Source: Methanomicrobiales archaeon (GTDB lineage: Archaea > Halobacteriota > Methanomicrobia > Methanomicrobiales > Methanospirillaceae). From it: DNA of 5,208 bases. The DNA lies in the NCBI GenBank assembly GCA_017883495.1, contig JADGNL010000084.1, positions 1-5,208 of the forward strand, given 5' to 3'. The position numbers and the translations under genes were made by a program. Within the stretch, counting starts at the first letter, position 1. Each line of letters starts with the position of its first letter. This document shows positions 1 to 5,012 of the stretch, piece by piece. The notes under the pieces are model-generated. The model had not been told where the DNA came from. It did no database searches and was given only the letters and a program-made list of their open reading frames with translations.

Positions 1-102
1 AAGCGGCTCGTCCGGATCCGGCCGGCCGTGCGGAAGGGTGAACATGCCGAGCGGCTGCCCGCGATCGAGTACGTGAGCACCGTGTCGAAGCAGGGGTGCT
101 AG
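1..102 (+). CDS. rpl3: Ribosomal protein L3 (uL3), C-terminal end only
   Basis: This is the last 33 codons of a gene that begins before the window, read in frame 1 and ending at TAG 100-102. The visible peptide begins KRLVRIRPAVRK and ends IEYVSTVSKQGC. The arginine-rich strand followed by YVST-SKQG is the usual ending of archaeal/eukaryal L3. L3 is an early-assembling large-subunit protein whose extension reaches towards the peptidyl transferase centre; that part is not in view. Its position just ahead of L4 matches the archaeal operon order. The end of the gene also carries the Shine-Dalgarno match for L4. The identification rests on a short tail plus gene order, so it is good but less certain than the complete genes. 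Confidence 0.9.
   Translation, partial: KRLVRIRPAVRKGEHAERLPAIEYVSTVSKQGC
92..98 (+). promoter_or_regulatory. Ribosome binding site of L4 inside the L3 tail
   Basis: AGGGGTG at 92-98 differs by one base from AGGAGGTG, the complement of the usual archaeal 16S rRNA 3' end, and lies 7 nt before the L4 ATG at 106. It overlaps the last L3 codons. The AGAGG that touches the ATG is too close to serve as the main site. Confidence 0.6.
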
Positions 103-105
103 AGG

Positions 106-858
106 ATGAAGGCACAGATTAAAGGGCTCGACGGCGCCGTCCAGGGCGAGATCGATCTCCCGGCGGTCTTCGCCGAGGAGTATCGCCCGGACCTGATCCG
201 GAAGGCCGTGATCGCCAGCCAGTCGACCCGGTACCAGCCGCACGGCACCTACGTGAACGCGGGCGTCGAGTCGGTCGGCACGGGCTGGGGCTCGGGGAGA
301 GGCGCATCGCACGTTCCCCGTCTCCACAACGGATCGCGTGCGGTCAAGGTCCCGCAGGCCCGGGGCGGGCGCGCAGCGCATCCGCCGAAGGTCGAGAAGG
401 TCCTGATCAAGGCGATCAACAAGAAGGAGAAGGCCAAGGCGATCCGCTCGGCGATTGCGGCCACCGTGAACGCCGAGCTCGTGCGCGAACGGGGCCACCT
501 CTTCGAGGGAGACGACTCGATCGTCGTCATGGACAACGCCTTCGAGGCCGTCGTTAGGACGCAGGACCTCGTTCGGGCGCTCTCCGCAGTCGGCGTCTAC
601 GCCGACGTCGAGAAGGCCAAGGACAGCCACAGGGTCCGGGCCGGACGCGGCAAGATGCGCGGCCGGCGGTACAAGCAGAAGAAGTCGCTCCTGATCGTGA
701 CCGCGGACGAACCGCTCGCGGCCGCGCGGAACCTCGCCGGCGTCGACGCGGTCCCGGTGGGCGCGCTCAACGTCGAGCACCTCGCGCCCGGCACGCATGC
801 GGGCCGGCTCACGGTCTGGACCGCCGGCGCGATCCAGCGGCTGGAGGACCGGTCATGA
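106..858 (+). CDS. rpl4: Ribosomal protein L4 (uL4), archaeal/eukaryal type
   Basis: This 250-residue protein has the usual length of archaeal L4. L4 binds 23S rRNA and sends a long loop into the polypeptide exit tunnel. The loop is visible at about residues 45-95: it is rich in glycine, arginine and histidine, with GTGW at 58-61 followed by a basic stretch. A second conserved block, AGRGKMRGRRY at 179-189, precedes a hydrophobic strand (SLLIV) and the C-terminal part with VGALNVEHLAPGTHAGRL, typical of the archaeal family. The start at 106 lies 3 nt after the L3 stop and has a ribosome binding match at 92-98. The stop codon overlaps the L23 start as ATGA. Some bacterial L4 proteins repress their own operon, but nothing in this sequence shows such control here. 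Confidence 0.97.
   Translation: MKAQIKGLDGAVQGEIDLPAVFAEEYRPDLIRKAVIASQSTRYQPHGTYVNAGVESVGTGWGSGRGASHVPRLHNGSRAVKVPQARGGRAAHPPKVEKVLIKAINKKEKAKAIRSAIAATVNAELVRERGHLFEGDDSIVVMDNAFEAVVRTQDLVRALSAVGVYADVEKAKDSHRVRAGRGKMRGRRYKQKKSLLIVTADEPLAAARNLAGVDAVPVGALNVEHLAPGTHAGRLTVWTAGAIQRLEDRS
843..847 (+). promoter_or_regulatory. Ribosome binding site of L23 inside L4
   Basis: GGAGG at 843-847 lies 7 nt before ATG 855, within the L4 codons for LEDRS. It supports the short ATGA-overlap start for L23. Confidence 0.7.
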
Positions 859-1103
859 TCCTCCGGTTCCCGTTCGTGACGGAGAAGGCGATGGCGGCGC
901 TCGAGAACAACTCGAAGCTCCAGTTCCTCGTCGACAACCGCGCGACCAAGCCCGAGATCAAGCGCGAGCTCGAGGCGGCCTTCGGCCACCCCGTCGCCGC
1001 CATCCGGACGATCAACACGACCGACGGCCGTAAGAAGGCCATGGTCAGCTTCGAGGACCCGAAGGCCGCCGAGGAGATCCTCTCGCGGCTCGGCGTCATG
1101 TGA
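855..1103 (+). CDS. rpl23: Ribosomal protein L23 (uL23)
   Basis: This 82-residue protein has the normal archaeal L23 length. L23 binds domain III of 23S rRNA at the tunnel exit and forms the docking site for the signal recognition particle and other nascent-chain factors. The FPFVTEKAM start, the basic middle (LVDNRATKPEIK), the helix ELEAAFG and the strand RTINTTDGRKKAMVSF match the family. ATG 855-857 overlaps the L4 stop TGA 856-858 by four bases, so translation is probably coupled to L4. The window shows the usual order L4-L23-L2. Confidence 0.97.
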   Translation: MILRFPFVTEKAMAALENNSKLQFLVDNRATKPEIKRELEAAFGHPVAAIRTINTTDGRKKAMVSFEDPKAAEEILSRLGVM

Positions 1104-1112
1104 GGTGCCAGG

Positions 1113-1826
1113 ATGGGACATCGTATCACCACGCAGAACCGGGGCCGGGGCGGCCCCACGTACAGGGCCCCTTCCCACCGGTACAAGGCCGAGCTGAAGC
1201 ACGCGGGTAACCACGAGGTGACCGTGCGGGGGATCGTGATCGAGATCGAGCACGACCCCGCGCGCCACACCCCGATCGCGCTCGTTCGGCTCGAGGACCA
1301 GAAGAAGACCTACTTCCTCGTGACCGAGGGGATCGGCGTCGGTGACGCCATCGCCTGGGGCTCCGGGGTCGAGTTCAGGAACGGCAACTCCCTTCCGCTC
1401 GGACAGATCCCGGCCGGCGCCTACGTCTGCAACATCGAGGCCAGGCCGAACGACGGCGGCAAGTTCGTCCGCGCATCGGGCGTCCAGGCGATCGTCGTGG
1501 ACAAGACCGAGGACAAGGTCGGGGTCAAGATGCCGTCGGGCAAGATGAAGTGGTTCTCGAGCCGGTGCCTTGCCACGGTCGGTGTCGTCGCCGGCGGAGG
1601 CCGGGGCGAGAAGCCGTTCGTGAAGGCCGGCAAGAAGTTCCACAAGATGAAGAACACGGCATCGAACTGGCCGCGGGTCCGCGGCGTCGCGATGAACGTG
1701 ATCGACCACCCGTTCGGCGGCGGCGGGCACCAGCACCCGGGACGGCCGAAGACGGTCGCCCGCGGCACCTCGCCGGGCCGGAAGGTCGGGCACGTTGCAG
1801 CCCGGAGAACCGGGCGGAAACGGTGA
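1113..1826 (+). CDS. rpl2: Ribosomal protein L2 (uL2)
   Basis: This 237-residue protein has the usual length of archaeal L2, which is shorter than the bacterial form. L2 is needed for subunit association and sits near the peptidyl transferase centre. The N-terminus MGHRITTQNRGRGG and the following YRAPSHRYKAEL are typical. An OB-like barrel and an SH3-like domain span roughly residues 35-165. The C-terminal loop MNVIDHPFGGGGHQHPG at 194-210 is the conserved histidine/glycine region (H199, H206, H208) that approaches the catalytic centre. The tail is strongly basic (GRKVGHVAARRTGRKR). The gene follows L23 after 9 nt, with GAGGTG at 1102-1107 overlapping the L23 stop codon and lying 5 nt before the ATG. 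No missing conserved parts were noticed. Confidence 0.98.
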   Translation: MGHRITTQNRGRGGPTYRAPSHRYKAELKHAGNHEVTVRGIVIEIEHDPARHTPIALVRLEDQKKTYFLVTEGIGVGDAIAWGSGVEFRNGNSLPLGQIPAGAYVCNIEARPNDGGKFVRASGVQAIVVDKTEDKVGVKMPSGKMKWFSSRCLATVGVVAGGGRGEKPFVKAGKKFHKMKNTASNWPRVRGVAMNVIDHPFGGGGHQHPGRPKTVARGTSPGRKVGHVAARRTGRKR

Positions 1827-1828
1827 TC
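1822..1828 (+). promoter_or_regulatory. Ribosome binding site of S19 containing the L2 stop codon
   Basis: GGTGATC at 1822-1828 is complementary to the GAUCACC part of the usual 16S rRNA 3' end and includes the L2 stop TGA (1824-1826). It ends 4 nt before ATG 1833. No GGAGG core is present, so initiation seems to use the downstream half of the complementary region. Confidence 0.6.
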
Positions 1829-1832
1829 GGAT

Positions 1833-2249
1833 ATGGCAGCAAAAAGAACGCAGAAGCGGATGCCGAGGCGGCGCGAGGAGTTCACCTACCACGGCTTCCG
1901 CATCGAGGACTTACAGGCGATGTCCATGACCGATCTCCTCCCGGTCATGCCCTCGCGGACGCGGCGCAAGGTGCTCCGCGGCCTCTCCCGGGACGAGGAG
2001 CACCTCCTCTCCCGGTTCCGGAACGGCGATGCCCGTATCCGGACGCACCTCCGGTCGATGGTGGTCTTCCCCGAGATGGTCGGGCGCGAGATCGAGATCT
2101 ACACGGGCAAGGAGTTCCAGAAGGTGGAGCTCCAGCCCGAGTCGATCTTCCACTACCTCGGCGAGTTCGCACTGACGAGAAAGCGGGTCTCGCACGGGTC
2201 GGCCGGTATCGGCGCCACGCGGTCGAGCAAGTTCGTTCCCCTGAAGTGA
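1833..2249 (+). CDS. rps19: Ribosomal protein S19 (uS19), archaeal type
   Basis: At 138 residues this is the longer archaeal/eukaryal form of S19 (bacterial S19 is about 90 residues), with an N-terminal extension containing RRREEFTYHGF and a basic segment SRTRRKVLRGLSRDEE at about 41-56. The core is visible as RTHLRSMVVFPEMVG followed by EIYTGKEFQKVEL and ends with GSAGIGATRSSKFVPLK, a standard S19 ending. S19 lies in the head of the small subunit near the A-site finger bridge. The start 6 nt after L2 is supported by GGTGATC, and the first codons are A-rich compared with the rest. It contains one TTA leucine codon (1911-1913), uncommon in such GC-rich coding sequence. Confidence 0.97.
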   Translation: MAAKRTQKRMPRRREEFTYHGFRIEDLQAMSMTDLLPVMPSRTRRKVLRGLSRDEEHLLSRFRNGDARIRTHLRSMVVFPEMVGREIEIYTGKEFQKVELQPESIFHYLGEFALTRKRVSHGSAGIGATRSSKFVPLK

Positions 2250-2251
2250 TC
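2246..2251 (+). promoter_or_regulatory. Ribosome binding site of L22 containing the S19 stop codon
   Basis: GTGATC at 2246-2251 includes the S19 stop TGA (2247-2249) and ends 3 nt before ATG 2255. It has the same design as the L2/S19 junction and supports ATG 2255 over the later in-frame ATG at 2276. Confidence 0.55.
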
Positions 2252-2254
2252 GCC

Positions 2255-2719
2255 ATGGCACGCACAGGATATTCCATGGGGATCACGGGCGAGCAGTTCG
2301 CCCGTGTCAAGGCGAACGAACTGCCGTGCTCGCCCAAGCACGCGATCGAGATCGCCCGGTTCATCCGGAACCAGGACGTCAACCACGCGCTCGACTACCT
2401 CAACGAGGTCGTCGCGCTCAAGAAGGCCGTGCCGTTCCGGCGGTTCAACCGGAACGTAGCGCACAAGCGCGGGCTCGTCGGCTGGGACGCGGGCCGCTAT
2501 CCGGTCAAGGCCTCGAAGGGCTACATCAAGCTCCTCGAAGGCGTCAAGAAGAACGCCGAGTACAGCGGGCTCGATGCGGACCGGCTCGTGATCGTTCACG
2601 CGGCCGCGAACCGCGGGAAGGGCCAGAAGGCCTTCTTCCCCCGCGCGATGGGACGTGCCACGCCGAAGCGGCGCGAGACCGTCAACATCGAGATCATCGT
2701 CCAGGAGGTACAGGAATAA
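2255..2719 (+). CDS. rpl22: Ribosomal protein L22 (uL22), archaeal type
   Basis: This is a 154-residue protein of normal archaeal length. L22 contacts all domains of 23S rRNA, and its hairpin lines the narrow part of the exit tunnel beside L4. The N-terminus ARTGYSM is typical of archaeal L22, which supports the start at 2255 instead of ATG 2276. SPKHAIEIARFIR is the conserved helix after the start, and AVPFRRFNRNVAHKRG is the archaeal insertion. The tunnel hairpin is at about residues 115-150: it starts with HAAANRGKG, carries a basic tip around RATPKRRE (134-141), and returns as the strand VNIEIIVQE. The open frame continues far upstream of 2255, but that is only shadow of L2 and S19. The TAA stop shares one base with the S3 start. 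Confidence 0.96.
   Translation: MARTGYSMGITGEQFARVKANELPCSPKHAIEIARFIRNQDVNHALDYLNEVVALKKAVPFRRFNRNVAHKRGLVGWDAGRYPVKASKGYIKLLEGVKKNAEYSGLDADRLVIVHAAANRGKGQKAFFPRAMGRATPKRRETVNIEIIVQEVQE
2703..2709 (+). promoter_or_regulatory. Strong ribosome binding site of S3 inside L22
   Basis: AGGAGGT at 2703-2709 is a full Shine-Dalgarno core, 9 nt before ATG 2719, formed by the L22 codons for QEV near its C-terminus. It fixes the S3 start at the TAATG junction although the same frame stays open far upstream. Confidence 0.8.
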
Positions 2720-3426
2720 TGGCGATCGAGAGAAAGTTCGTCGCGGACGGCGTCCGAAAGGTGCGCGTCCAGAAGTACTTCCTCAAGGAGCTCAAGCGCG
2801 CCGGGTACGGCGGCATGGACATCGCCCGCACGCCGCTCGGCACGCAGGTGACGATCTTCGCCGAGAAGCCCGGCATCGTGATCGGCAAGGGCGGCAAGGT
2901 CGTGCGGCAGCTGACCATGGACCTGGCCCAGGACTACGGGATCGAATCCCCGCAGATCGAGGTTCAGCAGGTCGGCAACCCGAACTTCAACGCCCAGATC
3001 ATGGCGGAAAGGCTCGCCAACGCGCTCGAGCGCGGCTGGTACTTCCGCAAGGCCGGGTCGAACGTGATCCGGCGGGTCATGGAGTCCGGCGCCCTCGGGT
3101 GCGAGGTCGTCCTCTCGGGCAAACTGACCGGCGCCCGCTCGCGGGTCCAGAAGTTCACCGAGGGCTACATCAAGCACTCGGGCGAGCCCTCGATCACGAT
3201 GGTCGAGAAGGGCTACGCGGTCGCGATCAAGAAGCTCGGGACCATCGGCGTCCAGGTCAAACTCATCCTGCCCGAGACGAAGCTCCCGGACAAGTTCGAG
3301 ATCCTGGACGTCCCGCCCCGGCAGCGCCCGGTCGAGGAGCTCGTCGAGGAGGACCTCGGCGCGACGATCGACGCCGAGCTCGCTGCGACGCCCGATGAGG
3401 AGTACGTCGCCGAGGAGGTGCGATAG
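2719..3426 (+). CDS. rps3: Ribosomal protein S3 (uS3), KH domain
   Basis: This 235-residue small-subunit protein lies at the mRNA entry side of the head. The N-terminus MAIERKFVADGVRKVRVQ is typical of archaeal/eukaryal S3. A KH type II domain covers about residues 15-90, with the nucleic acid-binding loop GIVIGKGGK at 52-60. The C-terminal S3 domain runs from about 95 to 190 and includes FRKAGSNVIRRVMESGALGC and later GARSRVQKF. The last 30 residues are markedly acidic (EELVEED, DEEYVAEE), in contrast to the basic body; acidic tails of variable length are common in archaeal S3. The start overlaps the L22 stop by one base and has a strong binding site at 2703-2709. The stop TAG directly abuts the L29 ATG. 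Confidence 0.97.
   Translation: MAIERKFVADGVRKVRVQKYFLKELKRAGYGGMDIARTPLGTQVTIFAEKPGIVIGKGGKVVRQLTMDLAQDYGIESPQIEVQQVGNPNFNAQIMAERLANALERGWYFRKAGSNVIRRVMESGALGCEVVLSGKLTGARSRVQKFTEGYIKHSGEPSITMVEKGYAVAIKKLGTIGVQVKLILPETKLPDKFEILDVPPRQRPVEELVEEDLGATIDAELAATPDEEYVAEEVR
3414..3420 (+). promoter_or_regulatory. Strong ribosome binding site of L29 inside S3
   Basis: GGAGGTG at 3414-3420 lies 6 nt before ATG 3427. It is made of the S3 codons for EEV, four residues from the end of that protein. Confidence 0.8.
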
Positions 3427-3630
3427 ATGGCCATCTTCCGCTCCGGCGAGGTGGCGCAGCTCTCCGACGTGGAGATCGGCGAGCAGCTGGACAAGCTCCG
3501 GTTCGAACTGGTCCGGCACAACGGCAAGGTCGCCGCCGGCGGAGCGACCGAGAACCCGGGCCAGATCCGGGAACTCAGGCGAACCATCGCCCGCCTTCTG
3601 ACCGAACAGACGCGGAGGAAGGCGGCGTGA
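3427..3630 (+). CDS. rpl29: Ribosomal protein L29 (uL29)
   Basis: This 67-residue protein has the usual L29 length. L29 is a helical hairpin at the tunnel exit next to L23. The first helix is visible as SDVEIGEQLDKLRFELVRH, followed by a glycine-rich turn (GKVAAGGATENPG) and the second helix IRELRRTIARLLTEQTRRK. The RR-IARLLTE segment is the family signature. The start directly abuts the S3 stop, and the stop overlaps the next gene's GTG start as GTGA. In some archaea a SUI1/eIF1-like gene follows L29; here the RNase P gene follows at once. Confidence 0.96.
   Translation: MAIFRSGEVAQLSDVEIGEQLDKLRFELVRHNGKVAAGGATENPGQIRELRRTIARLLTEQTRRKAA
3614..3618 (+). promoter_or_regulatory. Ribosome binding site of the RNase P gene, deciding a GTG start
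   Basis: GGAGG at 3614-3618, inside the L29 codons for TRRK, lies 8 nt before GTG 3627. It supports the GTG start, as no ATG is available before the conserved NVLRHEWIG block of the protein. Confidence 0.7.
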
Positions 3631-3896
3631 TCGCGCCCCGGAACGTGCTCCGGCACGAGTGGATCGGCCGGCACGTTCGGGTGGCGCGAGCAACAAACCC
3701 GTCGCTTGAAGGAGTCGAGGGGCTCTGCGTCGACGAGACGCGGCAGACCCTCCGGATCGCGACCGCGCACGGTGTCAAGACCGTGCCCAAGGCGGTTGCA
3801 GCCTTCCGGCTCCTGCTTCCCGACGGGACTGCGGTGGAGGTGGACGGCAGGGCACTCATCGGAGCGCCCGAACGCCGTCTCGCCGTCCGCAGATAA
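3627..3896 (+). CDS. rnp1: Ribonuclease P protein component 1 (Rpp29/Pop4 family)
   Basis: This 89-residue protein belongs to the archaeal RNase P holoenzyme, which removes 5' leaders from precursor tRNAs. Archaeal Rpp29 pairs with Rpp21 and helps substrate recognition by the catalytic RNA. The family hallmarks are clear: NVLRHEWIG at 6-14, ATNPSLEGVEG at 22-32, VDETRQTL at 35-42, the G-K-V-K strand region at 49-55 (GVKTVPK), and LPDGTAVEVDGRAL at 64-77 with APERRL close to the end. This is an Sm-like beta barrel with little beyond it. The start is GTG, overlapping the L29 stop in GTGA, and is the only non-ATG start in the window. The position between L29 and S17 is conserved across many euryarchaea, which supports the call and suggests co-expression of tRNA processing with ribosome synthesis. 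Confidence 0.95.
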   Translation: MIAPRNVLRHEWIGRHVRVARATNPSLEGVEGLCVDETRQTLRIATAHGVKTVPKAVAAFRLLLPDGTAVEVDGRALIGAPERRLAVRR

Positions 3897-3908
3897 CGAG
3901 GATACCAT

Positions 3909-4235
3909 ATGGCACGAGATATTGGATTGAACGTCGGGGCCCCCGAGACGGAGTGCACCGACGTGAACTGTCCGTTTCACGGCACCCTGCCGGTGCGCGG
4001 CCAGGTGATCACCGGCAAGGTCGTGAGCGATAAGATGACCGGCACGATTGTGGTGGGACGCGATTTCCTCCACTTCGTGCGGAAGTACAAGCGCTACGAG
4101 AAGCGCTCGAGCAAGCTCCACGCCCACAACCCCCCCTGCATATCGGCAAAGGTCGGGGACACGGTCAGGATCGCCGAGTGCAGGCCGCTCTCGAAAGCGA
4201 CGAGCTTCGTCGTGGTCGAGGTGACCAAGGAATGA
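3909..4235 (+). CDS. rps17: Ribosomal protein S17 (uS17), archaeal type
   Basis: At 108 residues this is the archaeal form of S17, longer than the bacterial one because of an N-terminal extension. S17 is a primary 16S rRNA-binding protein with an OB fold. The extension begins ARDIGLNVGAPE and contains C16 and C21 in the block CTDVNCPFHG (16-25), which is typical of archaeal members. The OB core follows from about residue 28: VRGQVITGKVVSDKMTGTIVV, then FVRKYKRYEKRSSKLHAH and NPPC with C77. It ends in the strand SFVVVEV. The gene starts 12 nt after the RNase P stop, the largest gap in the window, with GAGG at 3898-3901. The start region is noticeably AT-richer than its surroundings. The stop overlaps the L14 ATG. 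Confidence 0.96.
   Translation: MARDIGLNVGAPETECTDVNCPFHGTLPVRGQVITGKVVSDKMTGTIVVGRDFLHFVRKYKRYEKRSSKLHAHNPPCISAKVGDTVRIAECRPLSKATSFVVVEVTKE
4218..4224 (+). promoter_or_regulatory. Ribosome binding site of L14 inside S17, deciding the start
   Basis: GAGGTGA at 4218-4224 lies 7 nt before ATG 4232 and is formed by S17 codons for EV and the base after them. It favours ATG 4232 over the in-frame ATG at 4178, which would add 18 residues unlike any L14 N-terminus and would overlap S17 extensively. Confidence 0.75.
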
Positions 4236-4630
4236 AGGCAAAATCGTCGACCACGCCACGGGCGCTCGCAACGGGCTCCCGCATGGCCTGCGTCGACAAC
4301 ACCGGCGCCCGGATGGTCCAGGTCGTCTCGGTCGACCGGTATCACGGCGTCCGCCGCCGCCAGCCGAAGCTCGGCCTCGGCGACCTCGCGACCGTCTCGG
4401 TCAAGAAGGGAACGCCCGACATGCGGCGCAAGCTCGAGAAGGCCGTCGTGATCCGGCAGAAGAAGGAGATCCGGCGGCCGAGCGGCCTTCGCGTCTCGTT
4501 CGAGGACAACGCGATGGTGCTCGTCAACGAGCGCAACGAGCCGAAGGGCACGGAGATCAAGGGCCCGGTGGCCCGCGAGGTCGCCGAGCGCTTCCCCAAG
4601 CTCGGCTCGATGGCCACCCTGATCGTCTGA
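4232..4630 (+). CDS. rpl14: Ribosomal protein L14 (uL14)
   Basis: From ATG 4232 this is a 132-residue protein, the usual length of archaeal L14. L14 is a beta-barrel protein on the subunit interface and contributes to intersubunit bridges. The family signature is clear: CVDNTGAR at 20-27, then the archaeal-type LGDLATVSVKKGTPDMRRK, the strand AVVIRQKKEIRRPSG, and FEDNAMVLVNERNEPKGTEI with GPVAREVAERFPK and a final GSMATLIV. The start overlaps the S17 stop by four bases (ATGA), implying coupled translation. The open frame reaches back to 4178, but that extension lies in the S17 gene and I treat it as spurious. Confidence 0.97.
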   Translation: MKAKSSTTPRALATGSRMACVDNTGARMVQVVSVDRYHGVRRRQPKLGLGDLATVSVKKGTPDMRRKLEKAVVIRQKKEIRRPSGLRVSFEDNAMVLVNERNEPKGTEIKGPVAREVAERFPKLGSMATLIV

Positions 4631-4640
4631 GGAGCAGGAC

Positions 4641-5012
4641 ATGGTACTCTCAACAAGCATCCAGCCCAGAAAGCAGCGGAAGGCGCGCTACAACGCGCCG
4701 CTCCACCTGCGGACCAAGCTCCTCGGCGCGCCGCTCTCGCCCGACCTGCGTGCGAAGTACGCGGGCCGCCGAACGGTCCGTGTCGTGACCGGAGACACGG
4801 TCCGGGTCATGCGCGGCGACTTCGTCGGCGACGAAGGCCTCGTGGACATGGTCGACGTCAAGAACGCGAAGATCGTGGTCCACGGCGTCGCGATCACCAA
4901 GGCCGACGGCACCGAGAAACCGAGAAAGATCGACCCCTCGAACGTGATGGTTACGAAACTGAATCTGAAAGACCCGAAGCGGACCGAGCGGATCACCGGA
5001 GGGAAGGCGTAA
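4641..5012 (+). CDS. rpl24: Ribosomal protein L24 (uL24), KOW domain
   Basis: This 123-residue protein has the normal archaeal L24 length. L24 is an assembly-initiating protein that binds the 5' region of 23S rRNA near the tunnel exit. The basic N-terminal extension (QPRKQRKARYNAPLHLR) is the archaeal/eukaryal type. RTVRVVTGDTVRVMRGDFVG (44-63) leads into the KOW motif, with the conserved glycine at 66 and VDVKNAKIVVHGV at 71-83. It ends with PSNVMVTKLNLKDPKR and a short basic tail. The start is 10 nt after L14, with GAGGAG at 4629-4634 overlapping the L14 stop. The first codons are AT-richer than the rest. The TAA stop shares its last base with the ATG of S4e. Confidence 0.97.
   Translation: MVLSTSIQPRKQRKARYNAPLHLRTKLLGAPLSPDLRAKYAGRRTVRVVTGDTVRVMRGDFVGDEGLVDMVDVKNAKIVVHGVAITKADGTEKPRKIDPSNVMVTKLNLKDPKRTERITGGKA
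4998..5003 (+). promoter_or_regulatory. Ribosome binding site of S4e inside L24
   Basis: GGAGGG at 4998-5003, in the L24 codons for TGG, lies 8 nt before ATG 5012 and supports the TAATG start of S4e. Confidence 0.7.

Noticed and set aside
797..1033. Small + strand frames within genes (797-1033, 1342-1548, 2655-3398, 3395-3601, 3706-3930).
   Set aside because: All are alternate-frame readings of well-identified genes, with arginine/proline/serine-rich composition and no family resemblance.
597..1892. A 431-codon open frame on the - strand opposite L4-L23-L2, and further long - strand frames such as 2596-3696 and 3213-4271.
   Set aside because: These lie antisense to unmistakable ribosomal protein genes. 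High G/C third positions remove stop codons from the opposite strand. Their translations are rich in R, A, P, G, L and D with no recognisable domain.
1550..2719. Long + strand frames that seem to extend L22 (from 1550) and S3 (from 2326) upstream.
   Set aside because: The upstream parts are out-of-frame readings of L2, S19 and L22. Family N-termini and ribosome binding sites place the true starts at 2255 and 2719.
3897..3908. Possible internal promoter in the AT-rich stretch ahead of S17.
   Set aside because: The gap is only 12 nt and neither it nor the sequence about 25-35 nt upstream shows a convincing archaeal TATA box or BRE.
4130..4136. A run of seven C bases in S17 that could be a slippage or frameshift site.
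   Set aside because: The run simply encodes the NPPC segment usual in archaeal S17 and the frame continues intact. Nothing suggests programmed frameshifting.
4178..4231. An 18-residue N-terminal extension of L14 from ATG 4178.
   Set aside because: It lies entirely within S17 codons, does not resemble any L14 N-terminus, and the Shine-Dalgarno match fits ATG 4232.
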